Below are positions 9,019 through 18,322 of a DNA stretch of 64,000 nt, piece by piece; positions within the stretch are counted from its first letter, which is position 1, and each line of letters starts with the position of its first letter. Origin of the DNA: an uncultured Bacteroidota bacterium (GTDB taxonomy: Bacteria; Bacteroidota; Bacteroidia; Flavobacteriales; Schleiferiaceae); the NCBI GenBank assembly GCA_913057235.1, contig CAJXNI010000006.1, forward strand, positions 62,001-126,000, written 5' to 3'. The notes under the pieces are model-generated. The model had not been told where the DNA came from, did no database searches, and saw only the letters and a program-made list of their open reading frames with translations. Made by a program: the position numbers and the translations under genes.

Positions 9019-10044
9019 ATGTCTAGACTGGTGGATGGAGAGGAGGATGATTTCACTCCCAATGAAATAGAGTTAGAGAATAAATTAAGGCCTTTAAGCT
9101 TTGATGACTTTGCCGGACAGGACAAAGTACTAGAAAATCTTAAGGTCTTTGTAGAGGCTGCCAATTTGCGGGCCGAAGCTCTGGATCATACTCTTTTGCA
9201 CGGTCCACCGGGGTTAGGTAAAACCACCTTGGCCCATATAATAGCGCATGAATTAGGCTCGAGCCTAAAGATTACCTCTGGACCCGTATTGGATAAACCA
9301 GGTGAATTAGCAGGGCTGCTTACCAACCTTGAGGAACGAGATGTACTTTTCATAGATGAGATTCATAGATTGAGCCCTGTGGTAGAAGAATACCTGTACT
9401 CAGCTATGGAAGATTACCGAATTGACATCATGATAGACTCCGGACCAGCCGCCCGAAGTGTACAAATCAATTTAAGCCCTTTTACCCTAATTGGTGCCAC
9501 CACACGTTCAGGTTTGCTTACCAGCCCTTTGAGAGCGCGTTTTGGCATTAATTCCCGCTTGGAATATTACTCGGTAGAGTTATTGTCCAATATCATCGAA
9601 AGATCGGCACATATTTTAGAGGTGCCCATAAAACCGGATGCAGCCGTAGAGATTGCCCGCAGAAGCCGAGGCACCCCGCGTATTGCCAATGCCTTGCTGC
9701 GCAGGATGCGCGATTTTGCTCAGGTTAAGGGAGACGGCACCATTGACGAAAAAATAGCACGTTTTGGCTTAGAGGCACTTAATGTAGACACCTTTGGATT
9801 GGATGAAATGGACAACAAGATTCTTTTAACTATCATGGATAAGTTCAAAGGTGGTCCGGTAGGCGTTAATACCATTGCCACCGCGGTGGGCGAGCAGGGC
9901 GGAACCATTGAAGAGGTGTACGAGCCCTATTTAATTCAGCAAGGTTTTTTGGCCCGCACGCAAAGGGGCCGCATGGTTACAGACTTAGCCTACAAACACT
10001 TGGGTAGAAACCGAAATCAAACTCAAGGAGGACTGTTTGAATAA
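9019..10044 (+). CDS. ruvB: Holliday junction branch migration ATPase RuvB
   Basis: This 341-residue AAA+ motor drives branch migration of Holliday junctions together with RuvA. Walker [10 protein letters not shown] is at residues 62-70, Walker B with DEIHRL near 113-118, the sensor GATTRSG near 158-164, an arginine finger in LRARFG just after, and a winged-helix C-terminus. Length is normal for the family. Its partner ruvA lies at 17747, not adjacent. It overlaps the start of queG by eight bases. Confidence 0.97.
   Translation: MSRLVDGEEDDFTPNEIELENKLRPLSFDDFAGQDKVLENLKVFVEAANLRAEALDHTLLHGPPGLGKTTLAHIIAHELGSSLKITSGPVLDKPGELAGLLTNLEERDVLFIDEIHRLSPVVEEYLYSAMEDYRIDIMIDSGPAARSVQINLSPFTLIGATTRSGLLTSPLRARFGINSRLEYYSVELLSNIIERSAHILEVPIKPDAAVEIARRSRGTPRIANALLRRMRDFAQVKGDGTIDEKIARFGLEALNVDTFGLDEMDNKILLTIMDKFKGGPVGVNTIATAVGEQGGTIEEVYEPYLIQQGFLARTQRGRMVTDLAYKHLGRNRNQTQGGLFE
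10024..10031 (+). promoter_or_regulatory. Shine-Dalgarno-like site deciding the queG TTG start
   Basis: AAGGAGGA lies five bases before the TTG at 10037, inside the end of ruvB. Strong Shine-Dalgarno sites are rare in this phylum. This one supports the TTG as the true queG start and suggests coupled translation. Confidence 0.6.
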
Positions 10045-10990
10045 TCAGCAAGACCAATTTTCCCAGTTAATAAAAAATAAGGCCCTACAACTGGGTTTTA
10101 TGAGTTGTGGCATATCTGAGGCCCGATTCTTGGAGGAAGAGGCAGCAGGCCTTGAAAATTGGCTTAAAAAGGGCTACCATGGGGAGATGCGCTGGATGGA
10201 AAACCATTTTGATAAGCGCTTGGATCCGCGCAAGCTTATGCCGGGTGCTAAATCAGTGGTATCGGTTTTGCTCAATTATTTCCCTGAAGAAGAGCAGAAA
10301 GACCCTGAAGCCCCTAAAGTTTCCCGCTACGCCTATGGGGAAGATTACCATTTCGTAATCAAGCGTAAGCTTAAAGATTTACTGGCTTTTATACAGCTTG
10401 AAATAGGAGAGGTGCAAGGCCGTGCCTTTGTAGACTCTGCCCCGGTTATGGACCGAGCTTGGGCCAAAAATTCAGGCTTGGGTTGGATTGGCAAGCACAG
10501 CTTGTTACTCACTAAAGGAGCGGGCTCTTACTACTTTATTGGCGAGCTTATTTTAGATTTAGAGCTTACGCCTGATGGGCCGGTAACCGATCACTGTGGC
10601 AGCTGCACCCGCTGCCTGGACGCTTGCCCCACCGAGGCCATTCTGCCGCATGGTGTGGTAGATGCTACTAAATGCATTTCCTATTTAACCATAGAATACC
10701 GGGATGAAATAGACGCGTCATTTGGGCCCAATATGGAAAACTGGGCCTTTGGCTGCGACATTTGCCAGGAGGTCTGTCCCTGGAATCGTTTTGCAAGGCC
10801 TCATCAAGAAGAGGCTTTTCAGCCGAAGGAGGGCTTCCTGGAAATGAAAGCCGAAGAATGGCATGAAATAACCGAAGAAGTGTTTCAGCGTATTTTTAAG
10901 AAATCCGCTGTAAAGCGCGCCAAATACAAGGGTTTTACCCGAAATCTCAAATTCTTAAGAGATCATCAATCCGCACCAAAAAAGGAGTAA
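10037..10990 (+). CDS. queG: Epoxyqueuosine reductase QueG
   Basis: This 317-residue cobalamin- and iron-sulfur-dependent enzyme reduces epoxyqueuosine to queuosine in tRNA, the last step of Q synthesis. Two 4Fe-4S motifs are visible: [12 protein letters not shown] near residues 188-199 and [13 protein letters not shown] near 235-247. The start is a TTG overlapping ruvB, chosen because of the AAGGAGGA just upstream and because the protein length then matches the family. The 3' end overlaps the convergent minus-strand barrel gene by 25 bases. Another queuosine gene, queD, is at 48697. Confidence 0.95.
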   Translation: MNNQQDQFSQLIKNKALQLGFMSCGISEARFLEEEAAGLENWLKKGYHGEMRWMENHFDKRLDPRKLMPGAKSVVSVLLNYFPEEEQKDPEAPKVSRYAYGEDYHFVIKRKLKDLLAFIQLEIGEVQGRAFVDSAPVMDRAWAKNSGLGWIGKHSLLLTKGAGSYYFIGELILDLELTPDGPVTDHCGSCTRCLDACPTEAILPHGVVDATKCISYLTIEYRDEIDASFGPNMENWAFGCDICQEVCPWNRFARPHQEEAFQPKEGFLEMKAEEWHEITEEVFQRIFKKSAVKRAKYKGFTRNLKFLRDHQSAPKKE

Positions 10991-11580
10991 TAGATACCAA
11001 AGGTGAGGCTGATGTTGCGTTGGCCAAACTCAGGGTAACTGATGGCGGCCGGGCGATTCACTTCAGGCGTGCGAATGGCGGTTAGAGAGTTATTGGTGCG
11101 AAAGGAGACCCACCACTTTTCTGAGAAATGGTAGTTAATGGCAAAAATAGCCGCAAGGTTGTAGGTGTTAAAAGGAGGGTCGCTTTCAAAAACTCCGCTT
11201 TGGTCAGACTCTTCACTGTTCACCAAAACATCCAATACCGGTCCAATCTCAAAACCTAAATCACCGTAACGATAACGGTAGAGTAAGGGAATAGCAATGT
11301 AATTCAGGCGGGCTTTGTAAAAAATAGACGAATCACTAGGCAACTCTCTGCTGCCTTTTTGAATGAATGAAACTTCCAGCTGTACGCTACCATTCTCTGA
11401 AACCGGCAAATAGGTGAAAAAACCACCCTGAAAACCCGGCAGGTTGTAACCTGATAATCGATCTCCATTGATTTGGTTGGTTGACATGCCTGCAAAAAGG
11501 CCGCCTTCAAAACGCTGGCCCAGCAGGCATCCGCTGTAAAGCAAGGCTAAAGCCGAAAGAAGAAAAACTCTAGAGTTCAA
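10966..11580 (-). CDS. PorT-like outer-membrane beta-barrel protein
   Basis: This 204-residue protein has a signal peptide (MNSRVFLLSALALLYSGCLLGQ). Its alternating beta strands begin with RFEGGLFAGMSTNQINGD, typical of the PorT/OmpW-like barrel family with about eight strands. The final residues, [12 protein letters not shown], form a terminal barrel strand. It overlaps the preceding Omp28 gene by 11 bases and is the last gene of a five-gene minus-strand block. No specific substrate can be named. The Cys in the signal region (SGC) could alternatively be a lipobox. Confidence 0.75.
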   Translation of the reverse strand: MNSRVFLLSALALLYSGCLLGQRFEGGLFAGMSTNQINGDRLSGYNLPGFQGGFFTYLPVSENGSVQLEVSFIQKGSRELPSDSSIFYKARLNYIAIPLLYRYRYGDLGFEIGPVLDVLVNSEESDQSGVFESDPPFNTYNLAAIFAINYHFSEKWWVSFRTNNSLTAIRTPEVNRPAAISYPEFGQRNISLTFGIYYSFFGAD

Positions 11581-12403
11581 TTTTGGCGGCTTGAATGACT
11601 TGATAGGTGTCTCGGTTATAAATGTAAGCGATTACCTCTGCGTTTTCTTTAACTATTTCAGAGTCTAAGGTTATGCTGTAGTTAAAATTAGCGGTATCAC
11701 TGCTCAAATCGATAGCCTCGCCATAAGCGGAATTAAAGGCTGCCCTTAGCACATGATTATGCTCGTAATTGGGGTTTATACTCTTATCGGGCATGGTTTG
11801 CGCTGAGATAATTTTGCTCTCTGCTAAAATTACGGTCAAATAAATGTCAGCATCTGGCAAATCACCAATTACCTCTACAGTGCCGTTAATGTCTAACTCT
11901 CGGGAAGAACTATTATAACCCTGTTCAACCAAATTGATTTTAGCTACTGCAGGTTTGCTAATCTCCTCCACTATTTCAGTGTTCCAATCCTGAAAAAGTT
12001 TAATGATGGCATTTTGCTCGTACTCTTTTCGGTTTACAAAACCTACCGGTACACCAAAGAGGTTGAAATCATTAAAGTAAGCGGTTCCCTCAGGGGTGCG
12101 GAAAGCGCGTGGGTGATCGGGGTCGGTTTGAGCCAAGTTGCCCGCGTGAATAGCTAAAACAATAATACGATCTCCGTAGGCAGCTACCAGACGTTTGGCT
12201 TCCTCAGCCGCTTCGGGGCAGTTATTGCATTTTACCCCGGTAAATTCTTCCAATAATACATTTTGTAACACGGTATCGGTAGAACTGGTGTCATTTCCAC
12301 CCCCGCCCGTAAGATCATTGTTTTTTAATGGATCATCAATGGTATCACAACTCAACACTAGCAAGAATAGACTAATGAGCGAAAGAAAAGTAAATTTTTT
12401 CAT
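11570..12403 (-). CDS. Omp28-related lipoprotein with thioredoxin-like CNNC
   Basis: This 277-residue lipoprotein has a lipobox at Cys19 (LLVLSC), a Gly/Ser/Thr-rich linker, and an Omp28-type thioredoxin-like domain starting with LLEEFTGVKCNNCPEA (Cys59 and Cys62). The C-terminal third is beta-rich. Family members sit at the cell surface and have no proven function. The CNNC pair suggests redox or disulfide activity. It lies between the DUF6029 gene (three bases away) and the small barrel gene, which it overlaps, so all three are probably co-transcribed. Confidence 0.85.
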   Translation of the reverse strand: MKKFTFLSLISLFLLVLSCDTIDDPLKNNDLTGGGGNDTSSTDTVLQNVLLEEFTGVKCNNCPEAAEEAKRLVAAYGDRIIVLAIHAGNLAQTDPDHPRAFRTPEGTAYFNDFNLFGVPVGFVNRKEYEQNAIIKLFQDWNTEIVEEISKPAVAKINLVEQGYNSSSRELDINGTVEVIGDLPDADIYLTVILAESKIISAQTMPDKSINPNYEHNHVLRAAFNSAYGEAIDLSSDTANFNYSITLDSEIVKENAEVIAYIYNRDTYQVIQAAKIEL

Positions 12404-12406
12404 GAC

Positions 12407-14101
12407 TTAGAAATTACTGGTTATCAGCATGGAAAATCCATTAGAAGCAGGCACCACCCTACAAATACCACCAACGCAGAAAACACCCTCTTGTTGTCTG
12501 CCATAGGTAAGCTGTATTTTATTGGTACCTCGGGTATAACCCAAAGATACTAAAGGATAATGTACTCTTAAATCAGGATCAGGGTTTGAATAATTGTAGG
12601 AATTCTGCACGGCAAAGAACCATTTGGGAGCAATGGAATACTCCAGTAACAAAGAGGCCCAACTTCCGCGATCTTGTTCCGTAAGCATGAGCTGCCCTTC
12701 AAAACGTAGCGAGTGCCGCGGTTTAATTTTCCATAAAATATCGGCAATAAAGGCATTTACATACACCATTTCAATTTTGGTATTGGGGCCAATTCGGTCG
12801 TCAACAACCCCATCTAACAGGGCGGAGCGGTTGTAAATAAAGTTGTAGTAACTAAAGGTTCCTTTTAGTTTGCGATTGAGCTTGGACTTTACCTCCACAT
12901 TAAAGTCTTGCGAATAGCGGATATCGCCCACCCCTGGGAAACCGCCTACGGTGTAGCCATCGGTGCCGGAAATGGTGCTATCCGTTTGAGCTGAATCGCG
13001 GTAACGGTAAGTGAAATTTTTATCTAGCGCGTAACTATTACTATAGTTGATGTTTATGAGTGTACCGTATTTGCCCCCTAGCAGCGTGCCCCGGTCAAAC
13101 TTGTATGAAACTTCGGCTTGCATGCCGGTTTCTCCGTTAGCTTGAATATTGTAGGAATACAAAGCGGGTAGGGTGTAGGTGTGTAACTCGGCTAAAGGCG
13201 GGAGGTAGTTGATAAGAAGTTCGGTTAAGCTCCCCACCCTTTCTGATCGAAACAGGAAATTATCGTAATACTTGTAGCCTAAGATAATTCCTAGGTTGCC
13301 CAAAGTGTAGCTGGCATTGGTGTACAATGCGTAGCCTGGTTTGTAAATAAAGTTATTGCTACTGTTAGGGTCTTGACTTTTATAAGCACCTTCGGCATAA
13401 AAGTTAAAACGGCCTGAGATTAAGTTTACGCGTAAGCCGCCACTGGCTACATTTTCGGGTAAGTTGAGTATGGGATCTTGGGCTTGCTGGTAACGGCTTA
13501 CAAAGCTACCCCCCACAATTAAGTTAGTACCGCCATATTCTTGCTTTAGCTCATTGAGGTTTACCTCAAAATCGGCTCCGCGCACAATACCGTCTCCTGT
13601 TTCAAAATAAATACGCTGGCGGCCTAAAATACCTTTAACCGTAATACCCGGAGTAAGCTCATAAATAAGACGTAAACCATCCATGGCATTATCCAAACCC
13701 AAACCTCTTTCTTCATAAGCTCTGAATACCAAACCGCTACCAAATTGCTCGTAAAAATTACCGGCCGTTACGTCTAGGCCATACTTTTTATAGCGAATAA
13801 AGCGATAGGGAATGCCCTCGCCCTGAAAGCCTTCGGGTAAACCCACCAAATTATTTTGGTAGTTCTCATACCGTACGCCAGCCATGAAATCACCCTTGGT
13901 GTAGGTAAGGTTTAAGAAGCCAGCCGCAAGCATACGCTCGGGCGGAAAGGCTTCACCGGTGGGGTCAATAATGGTGTCTTGCAGATAGTACTGTAGGTTG
14001 GTTTGAAAGTTACCATGCAGTTGACCGTAATCTCGCTCATCAGTTTGAGCTATTAATATGGTATTGGTCAACAGCGCCATTACCAACGCTATTTTTTTCA
14101 T
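12407..14101 (-). CDS. DUF6029 outer-membrane beta-barrel protein
   Basis: This 564-residue protein begins with a signal peptide (MKKIALVMALLTNTILIAQ) and consists almost entirely of amphipathic beta strands ending in NGFSMLITSNF, as expected for a large outer-membrane barrel. The N-terminal pattern YGQLHGNFQTNLQYYLQD and the FYEQFGSGLVFR stretch resemble the DUF6029 family of Bacteroidota. Two cysteines near the C-terminus (VFCVGGICRVV) may form a disulfide. It is flanked by a TlpA-like protein upstream and an Omp28 lipoprotein downstream, so a role tied to disulfide or surface redox chemistry is possible but unproven. Confidence 0.8.
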   Translation of the reverse strand: MKKIALVMALLTNTILIAQTDERDYGQLHGNFQTNLQYYLQDTIIDPTGEAFPPERMLAAGFLNLTYTKGDFMAGVRYENYQNNLVGLPEGFQGEGIPYRFIRYKKYGLDVTAGNFYEQFGSGLVFRAYEERGLGLDNAMDGLRLIYELTPGITVKGILGRQRIYFETGDGIVRGADFEVNLNELKQEYGGTNLIVGGSFVSRYQQAQDPILNLPENVASGGLRVNLISGRFNFYAEGAYKSQDPNSSNNFIYKPGYALYTNASYTLGNLGIILGYKYYDNFLFRSERVGSLTELLINYLPPLAELHTYTLPALYSYNIQANGETGMQAEVSYKFDRGTLLGGKYGTLININYSNSYALDKNFTYRYRDSAQTDSTISGTDGYTVGGFPGVGDIRYSQDFNVEVKSKLNRKLKGTFSYYNFIYNRSALLDGVVDDRIGPNTKIEMVYVNAFIADILWKIKPRHSLRFEGQLMLTEQDRGSWASLLLEYSIAPKWFFAVQNSYNYSNPDPDLRVHYPLVSLGYTRGTNKIQLTYGRQQEGVFCVGGICRVVPASNGFSMLITSNF

Positions 14102-14151
14102 TGCACTGTATTTATTCTTTGGAGGGTTGAGTGAGCTACGCCAAAGGCGCT

Positions 14152-14661
14152 TTAATCAATAGAGCCGCCATTGGCTAATTGGGTGATAAGCTCGTATAGA
14201 TGGTCTTCATCGCCTGGAATATAGCCATTGTGCTGCCATACTATTTCCCCGTTACCGTCTACCAGAAAGGTGTGCGGAATGTTATTTACATTAAGGGCTC
14301 TTTTAAGCTCTTGATTTTCATCTAAGTACACTTCATATTCCCATCCTTGACCCGCAATGAAAGGGCGTACCCGCGCTGAATTTCTAGAATCGTCTATAGA
14401 AACAGCTACAACTTTAACCCCCGTTTCTTCTTGCCAATCTATGTATTGGTCGTTCACCGCATTTAGTTCGCGAATGCAGGGCTTGCACCAGGTGGCCCAA
14501 AAACTGATTACGATGGGCTTGCCATCATTTTCCAAAGCAGCTGCATCCACCATATTACCACTTAAGTCTTTAAGCTGTATAGAAGGTATTTTATCCTGGC
14601 CTTTAGCCTGAACACTTAGGATTAGAACCAAAGTAATTAGGGGGAGGATTATATTTTTCAT
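14152..14661 (-). CDS. TlpA/ResA-like periplasmic thiol-disulfide oxidoreductase
   Basis: This 169-residue thioredoxin-fold protein has a cleavable signal (MKNIILPLITLVLILSVQAKG) and the active-site motif WATWCKPC, Cys59 and Cys62. The conserved cis-proline region is in NIPHTFLVDGNG. The ATG at 14661 is preferred over an upstream TTG at 14670 because it begins the signal peptide. It probably reduces or shuffles disulfides in the periplasm. It belongs to the block with two Omp28 proteins and a DUF6029 barrel; a terminator separates it from the upstream gene. Confidence 0.88.
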   Translation of the reverse strand: MKNIILPLITLVLILSVQAKGQDKIPSIQLKDLSGNMVDAAALENDGKPIVISFWATWCKPCIRELNAVNDQYIDWQEETGVKVVAVSIDDSRNSARVRPFIAGQGWEYEVYLDENQELKRALNVNNIPHTFLVDGNGEIVWQHNGYIPGDEDHLYELITQLANGGSID

Positions 14662-14678
14662 AAAGAACAATTTAGGGT

Positions 14679-14715
14679 TAAAAAAAAGCCACGCCTTTCG
14701 TTGGAAGGCGTGGCT
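14679..14715 (-). terminator. Rho-independent terminator after the secreted Omp28/T9SS gene
   Basis: A perfect 11-base stem (AGCCACGCCTT with AAGGCGTGGCT) and a seven-base loop are followed on the minus strand by a run of eight T residues. It lies 31 bases after the stop of the 14747-16714 gene, so the TlpA-like gene downstream needs its own promoter or read-through. Confidence 0.93.
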
Positions 14716-14746
14716 AAACTAAAATTATCTATTTAATTAAAACCAA

Positions 14747-16714
14747 TTACTGACTAATTACTACCCGTTGGGTAGTTTTTTCATTGCCAGAAATCACGTT
14801 TACCATGTAAACACCGGGGCTTAAAGTGCTGGTGTTGATGGTGGCCGACTGTGTCTCTTGGTAATCAGCAACCAATACTTGCTGACCCGTTGTGTTCACA
14901 ACCTCCACGGTAAAGTTGCTGCGGTCGCCTAACTCAATGGTAAAGAAATCCTGAGCAGGGTTTGGATAAATAGAAGCACTTGCTAAAGCATTTTCTTCAG
15001 TACCCACCGTTTGCACGATGGTAGCCCAAGCTGAGTTCATTACCTCTTTGGTTTGCGTGTTTTCAACCCAAACCACCACTTTCAAGTCGTAAAACTCTTC
15101 AACAAAAGAGCTGGCCAAGTCAGCCGTTTCCGTGATGTTAATAGTATTGCCTTTGGTAAGGCCACTGATAGGGCTGCCATTTTCATCGGGCATCATATCC
15201 ATCATCACATAAAAGAATTCGGTTTCGCCATTATTGGCTACGTTACCGGTAGTTCTGTTTTCTACTACTACGGTTTGTACGCGGTAGTTGCCGGCTGGAT
15301 AATCTTCTAAAATGTTGACATCATAATCAATATCCACAGTACTGTTGGCTACTTCGGCTTTGTTAATAGTGAAATCTAAGAAAGCAGGTATCGCCTGAAA
15401 TTGGTTGAAAATGGGTACCGTCAAAGAAGCGGCATTTTGATCCCACTGTCCATCTATTTCCATTCTTGGGATTGAATTAATGCCATAGTAACCTCTGCGA
15501 TTTACGGCTTCAGGAGTTACATACGGGTCACCAGCTCCAGGAAAATCTTGCTGATACTTTACAATTGTGTAATCTGTAATGTTAGGTACCACGTTCAAAT
15601 CCATATTCTCATTACCGGGACGGCAAGGAGGGCAAGTTGAAGAAGTGAATACTTCCATGAGCGTTTGACGCACGGCAAAATTATCCACCACGTTTACGGT
15701 AAAATTTATGCGATCATTAGCCGTATTTTCGTCAGGATTGCCGTTTATATTGGTAGCCCATACTTCAATGTTGTAGGTTCCTGTGGCACTAGGGTTCCAT
15801 GCTGTAGGGTGGGTGAAATTGTAGCTACCATAGCTGGCAAGGTTAGCCGTTATGGGGGCCGTTACAGGACTTCCACCGTTTACGGTATAATTTAAATCAA
15901 AAGAGGTGACCGCTGCAGAACCGTAGTTGGTCAACTCACCAGTAATGTTAAAAGGTGCATTGGAGAAGTTCAAGAAAGCACTCACGCTTTGAGAAGTAGC
16001 TGATAAATCGTATTGTGGCTGCGTACCAGGAATAAATTCATAATAAACGTTGTCAGTGGGGGTGGCATCACCACCAGCTGCGCTGGCTAAGTTTGGAGAA
16101 CCGGCCACGGTGTATGCTGTAGAAGCATCAATTTGAATACCGGCCGAAATTCCATTTACGGTAGAAGCATGGCGCTGGTCTACTATGTAAATTTTGTTGG
16201 TTGTCTCTTCCAACACAACTGACCAGTAGGTCCAGGCATTGCCTTTGGTGTATGAAGCAAAGAAAATCCAATGTTGACGATTTGGAGCGGTACCAAAAGT
16301 TTGGGTAACAATGTTATCGTTACCTCCTGTGCCTTCTATACCCCAAACACAAACTGAATTGTTAGGAATGGAAGCTGAAGGAAGGGCGCTGGAAGTGTAC
16401 GAAGGTGCGGTGGTTGCACTGGTAGAAAAAGTAACTACACCAGAAGACGAAGCCTTGTAACTGGTTACGGCATTACCATTAAAGCTAAAACTAAATGGAA
16501 TGGTTTCTACACTAGACCAAGCCGGTGCAGAATTGCCACCGGATAGAATAGAGGTCCAGGTGTTACTTAAACCTCCACCCAAGGGAAATTCATCTAAAGT
16601 GTTTAAACCACCCGGATTTTGACCCGGAGAGGTCTGCGGAATGTAATAGTATTGGCTAAACCCTATACTTACGGAGAGTAAGAGGGCGGCAAAGGATCTG
16701 TAAATTTTGTTCAT
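14747..16714 (-). CDS. Secreted Omp28-domain protein with T9SS type A sorting domain
   Basis: This 655-residue secreted protein has a signal peptide (ends near residue 20, GFSQ) and a beta-sandwich region to about 230. A CARDB-like domain near 235-345 follows. An Omp28/thioredoxin-like domain starts at TLMEVFTSSTCPPCRPG (Cys361, Cys364), and a C-terminal type A sorting domain starts near residue 583 with YPNPAQDFF. The sorting domain predicts export by the type IX secretion system, whose translocon SprA is encoded at 18322. CPPC suggests redox activity at the cell surface. It is the first gene of the minus-strand block. Confidence 0.88.
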   Translation of the reverse strand: MNKIYRSFAALLLSVSIGFSQYYYIPQTSPGQNPGGLNTLDEFPLGGGLSNTWTSILSGGNSAPAWSSVETIPFSFSFNGNAVTSYKASSSGVVTFSTSATTAPSYTSSALPSASIPNNSVCVWGIEGTGGNDNIVTQTFGTAPNRQHWIFFASYTKGNAWTYWSVVLEETTNKIYIVDQRHASTVNGISAGIQIDASTAYTVAGSPNLASAAGGDATPTDNVYYEFIPGTQPQYDLSATSQSVSAFLNFSNAPFNITGELTNYGSAAVTSFDLNYTVNGGSPVTAPITANLASYGSYNFTHPTAWNPSATGTYNIEVWATNINGNPDENTANDRINFTVNVVDNFAVRQTLMEVFTSSTCPPCRPGNENMDLNVVPNITDYTIVKYQQDFPGAGDPYVTPEAVNRRGYYGINSIPRMEIDGQWDQNAASLTVPIFNQFQAIPAFLDFTINKAEVANSTVDIDYDVNILEDYPAGNYRVQTVVVENRTTGNVANNGETEFFYVMMDMMPDENGSPISGLTKGNTINITETADLASSFVEEFYDLKVVVWVENTQTKEVMNSAWATIVQTVGTEENALASASIYPNPAQDFFTIELGDRSNFTVEVVNTTGQQVLVADYQETQSATINTSTLSPGVYMVNVISGNEKTTQRVVISQ

Positions 16715-16801
16715 AGTAATAAGGAAATTGATTAGAACATTTAATGTAAAAGGCTAAGTTATTAGAATTTACCGAAAAATTAAATTCTGTTTAAACTTTT
16801 G

Positions 16802-16809
16802 TACGTTTG
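16802..16809 (+). promoter_or_regulatory. -7 box (TACGTTTG) for T9SS cargo gene
   Basis: TACGTTTG matches TAnnTTTG and lies 19 bases before the ATG at 16829. A -33 element at the usual distance is not clear. Its place just before the ATG argues against any start upstream of 16829. Confidence 0.5.
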
Positions 16810-16828
16810 TAGAATAGAATCGTGCCAT

Positions 16829-17551
16829 ATGAAAACACTTTTATTAACTCTTGTTTTGGCGTTTACTTATACTCTAAGTGCCCAAAGTTTGCAAATTGTA
16901 ACTTCTAAATCGCAAACTAAGGTAACGGGTAATGCTTACACAACCAATGATTTGAAGGCAGATGCTGTAGTAAAAAATATTTCTCCAGTACCCGTAACCA
17001 TTTTGGTGAAACGCATAGATCGAAATTATACCAATTTAACTGACTCAAACGCCATCTGCTGGGGTTTGTGTTTTACGCCTGATATTTCAGTAAGTCCCGT
17101 GGCTTTTGCTAGAACCTTGCAACCAGACGAAGAGTCGGAATTGGGCGATTTTTCTGCCCACGTATACCCTGACTTGGATGGACAGTATGCAACCGGTGAT
17201 ATCACTTATGTATTTTTTGATATGGAAGATCCGCAAGACTCTGTGGCTTTTACCATTTCCTATGAAGTGACTCCAGATTTCAGCGTAGCAGAATTAGAAG
17301 AGCCACTGGAATTAAGTGTCTATCCAAACCCAGCCAGCACCTCATTTACCATCAACTATGATCTAGGGAACAACAATTCCGCAAACTTTGAATTGGTAAA
17401 TGTGGTAGGTAAGACCGTTTATAGTACTCAGCTAGATAGACTGGCCAGCAAAAAAGAAGTAAACGTAAGTCAGTTTACCCCGGGCGTGTATTTTTACCGA
17501 TTGAAAAATCAAGGAGAAACACTTCTTACCCGCAAGGTCATTATCAAATAA
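16829..17551 (+). CDS. T9SS type A sorting domain-containing secreted protein
   Basis: This 240-residue protein has a signal peptide (MKTLLLTLVLAFTYTLSAQ), a single beta-rich domain of about 130 residues that I do not recognise, and a C-terminal type A sorting domain (from LSVYPNPASTSF to LTRKVIIK). The ATG at 16829 is chosen because it starts the signal peptide; an open frame extends ten codons further upstream but crosses the promoter box. The N-terminal domain contains a CWGLC pair in SNAICWGLCFTPD, possibly a disulfide. Secretion through type IX is inferred from the sorting domain. Confidence 0.85.
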   Translation: MKTLLLTLVLAFTYTLSAQSLQIVTSKSQTKVTGNAYTTNDLKADAVVKNISPVPVTILVKRIDRNYTNLTDSNAICWGLCFTPDISVSPVAFARTLQPDEESELGDFSAHVYPDLDGQYATGDITYVFFDMEDPQDSVAFTISYEVTPDFSVAELEEPLELSVYPNPASTSFTINYDLGNNNSANFELVNVVGKTVYSTQLDRLASKKEVNVSQFTPGVYFYRLKNQGETLLTRKVIIK

Positions 17552-17578
17552 GCAACCACTATTTTCAAGATATGGAAG

Positions 17579-17611
17579 AGGCTGTCTCAAATAGTGAGAC
17601 GGCCTTTTTTT
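17579..17611 (+). terminator. Rho-independent terminator after T9SS cargo gene
   Basis: An 11-base stem (AGGCTGTCTCA with TGAGACGGCCT, one G-U pair) and a five-base loop are followed by seven T residues. It isolates the cargo gene from ruvA-sprA. Confidence 0.92.
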
Positions 17612-17682
17612 GCTTTGACCAAAATGTTCATGCCCCAGGCACTTAAATTCCAATTTTTTTTAAGCCACGTATATGAAAACAA

Positions 17683-17690
17683 TACTTTTG
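17683..17690 (+). promoter_or_regulatory. -7 box (TACTTTTG) for ruvA-sprA
   Basis: TACTTTTG fits TAnnTTTG and lies 57 bases before the ruvA ATG, after the terminator. The -33 position holds a T-rich run rather than a clean TTTG. Confidence 0.5.
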
Positions 17691-17746
17691 CCGTTTTTCT
17701 AAGCTAACAGAGAAAACACCTATTAAGGCCAATTGCGCAAAAGCCT

Positions 17747-18322
17747 ATGTTTCATCACATTAAGGGAAAAATCACTGAGGTAAATCCAGCCTACGTCATT
17801 ATTGAAACGGCTGGAATTGGCTATGAAGTAAATATTACCCTCAATACTTTTTCAGAGTTGAGTAAGCTAAAGGAGGCCTTTCTTTACCTCCTGCCTATTT
17901 TTAAAGAAGACTCCCAAACGCTTTTTGGCTTTGCCGATAAGCGTGAACGTGAAATTTTCAGCAAGCTTTTATCGGTCTCAGGGGTAGGAGGAAACACCGC
18001 CCGGGTAATTCTTAGCAGCCTTTCGGCCGATGAAGCCATTAACGCCATTGCCTCTGAGAATGTGGGCTTGCTAAAATCCGTTAAAGGTATTGGCGCTAAA
18101 ACTGCCCAAAGAATTATAGTAGACCTTAAAGACAAAGTAGGTGGGGTAGAAGCCCTTGGCGCTGAAGGAGGCATGAGTAATATAGCATCAGAGGCGGTAG
18201 CCGCTTTGGAAGTTTTAGGATACAACAGCCGTCAAACGGAGAAAGTGATCCTAAACCTTCAAAAAGAAAACCCACAGCAATCACTGGAAAGTCTGATTAA
18301 ACAAGCTTTGAATAAGTTATAA
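17747..18322 (+). CDS. ruvA: Holliday junction DNA-binding protein RuvA
   Basis: This 191-residue protein forms the tetramer that binds Holliday junctions and loads RuvB. The N-terminal OB-fold starts with MFHHIKGKITEVNPAYVIIE. Two helix-hairpin-helix motifs follow (SVSGVGGNTARVILS and SVKGIGAKTAQRIIVDLK), and the C-terminal domain III (SEAVAALEVLGYNSRQTEK) contacts RuvB. Its stop overlaps the sprA start by one base (TAATG), suggesting coupled translation. Confidence 0.97.
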   Translation: MFHHIKGKITEVNPAYVIIETAGIGYEVNITLNTFSELSKLKEAFLYLLPIFKEDSQTLFGFADKREREIFSKLLSVSGVGGNTARVILSSLSADEAINAIASENVGLLKSVKGIGAKTAQRIIVDLKDKVGGVEALGAEGGMSNIASEAVAALEVLGYNSRQTEKVILNLQKENPQQSLESLIKQALNKL

